Of a DNA stretch of 64,000 nt, positions 62,515-64,000 are shown in pieces (within the stretch, counting starts at the first letter, position 1; each line of letters opens with the position of its first letter). The DNA lies in assembly GCF_030056665.1 (NCBI RefSeq), contig NZ_JASHIG010000011.1. One strand, given 5' to 3'. A model generated the notes under the pieces. The model was not told where the DNA came from. It worked only from the letters and a program-made list of their open reading frames with translations, and made no database searches. The stretch comes from Flectobacillus roseus. Lineage in GTDB: Bacteria > Bacteroidota > Bacteroidia > Cytophagales > Spirosomataceae. The position numbers and the translations under genes are program-made.

Positions 62515-64000
62515 ATGCTTTTAGAATTTATTAGATTCGAAATTAACTATCGTAAGCGAAGACCTGCGACTTGGATATACTTTTTATTACTCTTTGTGAC
62601 TGCTATTTTGTTTGTTACTACAGAGCTAAAAGACATTGTAACCCGAAGTGAGCAAATCAAAGAAAATGCTCCCTTTATCATCGCTTTTTTACAAGGAATT
62701 GTCTCTTATTTTTTCTGCATGATTACCTCCGCAGTCATGGGCGTAGCAGTTTTGAGAGATTTTGAGTACAATACGGAGGCATTGATGTTTAGCAACCCCA
62801 TCAAAAAGTTTGACTATTTGATGGGGCGTTTTATTGGCTCATTTTTGGTATTACTCTTTATTTTTTCTGGTTTTTGGATAGGTTTGGCTATTGGGGATTT
62901 TTTACCAAACCGCAAAGCTGAAAACCTGCTTCCCTTTAATTTACTACATTTCATTCAGCCATTTTTTATTCTGGTAATACCTAATTTACTTTTCACAGGA
63001 GCATTATTTTTTGCAGCAGGGGCACTCACTCGCAAATCTGTGATGATTTACACACAGGGGATTATTTTGTTTGTGGTATATAATATTGCCCAACAATTAC
63101 TCTTTAAAATAGACAACCGTGAATTAGCTAGTTATATCGATCCTTTTGGGATTACAAGTCTCAATACCACCATTCGCTATTGGTCACCTGCCGAACGCAA
63201 TATGTGGATGATTCCACTTTCGGGGACATTCCTTTACAATCGACTCATTGTTACAGGCTTAGGGCTGATTATTTTAGCTATCACTTACTGGAGTTTTAGT
63301 TTCAATGTGGTAAAGAGTTCGCTCTTTAAACCTAAAAAGTCCAAGAAGCAGGAAGAAGTACGCATCAAACCAGAAAATGTTGTTATTCCACAAGTTCAGC
63401 AATTACTTAATAACAATACCTATTTACGTCAGTTTGGGAGCTTGACAACCTTTTATTACCGAACAATTTTTAAGGAAGTCCCATTTTTGACTATCATCAT
63501 TTCGGGTTTTGCCTTGTTCATTGCAACGGTCGGTAATACCCAGAGTTGGTTTGGTGTTGGTACCCTACCTACCACTGCCAATATGCTTGGAGCTTTAGGT
63601 ATTCTAGAGTTTTTCTATTTGGCTATTGCCGTTACTTATGCTGGCGAGCTGGTATGGAAAGAGCGTACTGTCAAATTCAACCTGATTTTTGATTCGATGC
63701 CCATCCCTGATTTTATCGGGATTTTCAGCAAATTTTTATCGCTGGTGTTGGTATTCTGTACGCTATTTATCTTTTTTATTGGGCTGAGTGTACTAGCACA
63801 GGCAGTACAAGGTTACTACGATTTTCAGTTATCTGTTTATTTCGGAACATTGTTTTCTTCTACCCTTGTCACCATTATTGAATTTTTACTTTTCTTCTTT
63901 TTTATTCAGGTAATAGTCAATGATAAATTTTTGGGTATTGCTATCTCAGTAGGTTTTCTGGTCCTTACGGCAGTACTTTCTCTGATGGGAGTCGAACATC
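62515..64000 (+). CDS. ABC-2 type permease, N-terminal part (runs off right edge)
   Basis: The ATG at 62515 opens at least 495 codons without a stop. The protein has a short charged N-terminus and many helices (MLLEFIRFEINYRKRRPATW, then a helix at about 20-36). Two sets of helices are separated by a hydrophilic, Lys/Glu/Gln-rich loop at about 275-300. It is the partner of the preceding ATPase gene. In Bacteroidota such long permeases often continue into a C-terminal M1-type aminopeptidase domain. That end is outside this window, so this cannot be confirmed. Confidence 0.85.
   Translation, partial: MLLEFIRFEINYRKRRPATWIYFLLLFVTAILFVTTELKDIVTRSEQIKENAPFIIAFLQGIVSYFFCMITSAVMGVAVLRDFEYNTEALMFSNPIKKFDYLMGRFIGSFLVLLFIFSGFWIGLAIGDFLPNRKAENLLPFNLLHFIQPFFILVIPNLLFTGALFFAAGALTRKSVMIYTQGIILFVVYNIAQQLLFKIDNRELASYIDPFGITSLNTTIRYWSPAERNMWMIPLSGTFLYNRLIVTGLGLIILAITYWSFSFNVVKSSLFKPKKSKKQEEVRIKPENVVIPQVQQLLNNNTYLRQFGSLTTFYYRTIFKEVPFLTIIISGFALFIATVGNTQSWFGVGTLPTTANMLGALGILEFFYLAIAVTYAGELVWKERTVKFNLIFDSMPIPDFIGIFSKFLSLVLVFCTLFIFFIGLSVLAQAVQGYYDFQLSVYFGTLFSSTLVTIIEFLLFFFFIQVIVNDKFLGIAISVGFLVLTAVLSLMGVEH

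Noticed and set aside
1..64000. tRNA, rRNA and riboswitch search by eye
   Set aside because: No tRNA cloverleaf with a CCA-like end, no rRNA stretch and no known riboswitch core was recognised. A covariance search (tRNAscan, Infernal/Rfam) would settle this.

Overview
The window is AT-rich, densely coded DNA from a Bacteroidota genome. The best guess is Cytophagales, near Spirosomataceae such as Flectobacillus, Arcicella or Emticicia. The lineage is inferred from several traits: Bacteroidota-type promoters (TTTG or TTG followed by TAnnTTTG), genes without clear Shine-Dalgarno sites, FabV as enoyl reductase, a BshB1-type bacillithiol enzyme, two M23-LysM proteins, an OmpA/PD40/TPR protein and a carboxypeptidase-regulatory-domain surface protein. 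No rRNA, tRNA, CRISPR array, phage or complete insertion sequence was recognised.

Region 1 (1-16.7 kb) looks like a short-chain organic acid (acetate/propionate) programme. It holds the start of malate synthase, a divergent RamB/ScfR-type regulator with palindromic sites between the two, a porin, an MHS-family transporter with a small membrane partner, a symporter-fused histidine kinase with a small membrane partner and a single-domain receiver, a propionyl-CoA synthetase-like ligase, a 43-residue membrane peptide, and acetyl-CoA synthetase. A lone IS1 InsA-like zinc-ribbon/HTH protein sits inside. The layout recalls the CrbS/CrbR control of acs in Gammaproteobacteria, but the receiver here has no output domain.

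Region 2 (17-31 kb) is mixed housekeeping and envelope: a secreted PD40-propeller/amidohydrolase, pdxH, a glycosyltransferase, fabV, bshB1, two tandem M23-LysM proteins, trxB and a dicarboxylate/glutamate symporter. Its intergenic spaces are rich in short repeats.

Region 3 (31.5-45.4 kb) is an exopolysaccharide locus: a lipoprotein, an O-antigen-ligase-like polymerase, a stand-alone receiver, a pseudo-receiver fused to an initiating sugar-phosphate transferase, a half-length TolC-like protein, a Wzz/Wzc-like protein, five glycosyltransferases and an Hpt protein. The receiver, pseudo-receiver and Hpt suggest that polysaccharide initiation is tied to a phosphorelay.

Region 4 (45.7-64 kb) carries maeB, a glycosyltransferase, queE, an OmpA/PD40/TPR protein, a surface protein, cdsA, a DUF2007 protein, a CPBP protease, dusB, a small secreted protein, an EamA exporter, a biotinyl carrier protein, pyrH-frr, and an ABC transporter whose permease runs off the right edge.

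The least explained structure lies between genes. There are at least four families of dispersed non-coding elements: (i) paired hairpins around a GC-rich core, with a first stem that covaries between copies; (ii) a roughly 210-bp composite with a built-in terminator and a gtagagacgc hairpin; (iii) MITE-like inverted repeats with gcaaaataaa arms; (iv) word repeats such as gctgaattgtgagtg and tagtgaatgagtgatt. No transposase or RAYT for them is visible here.
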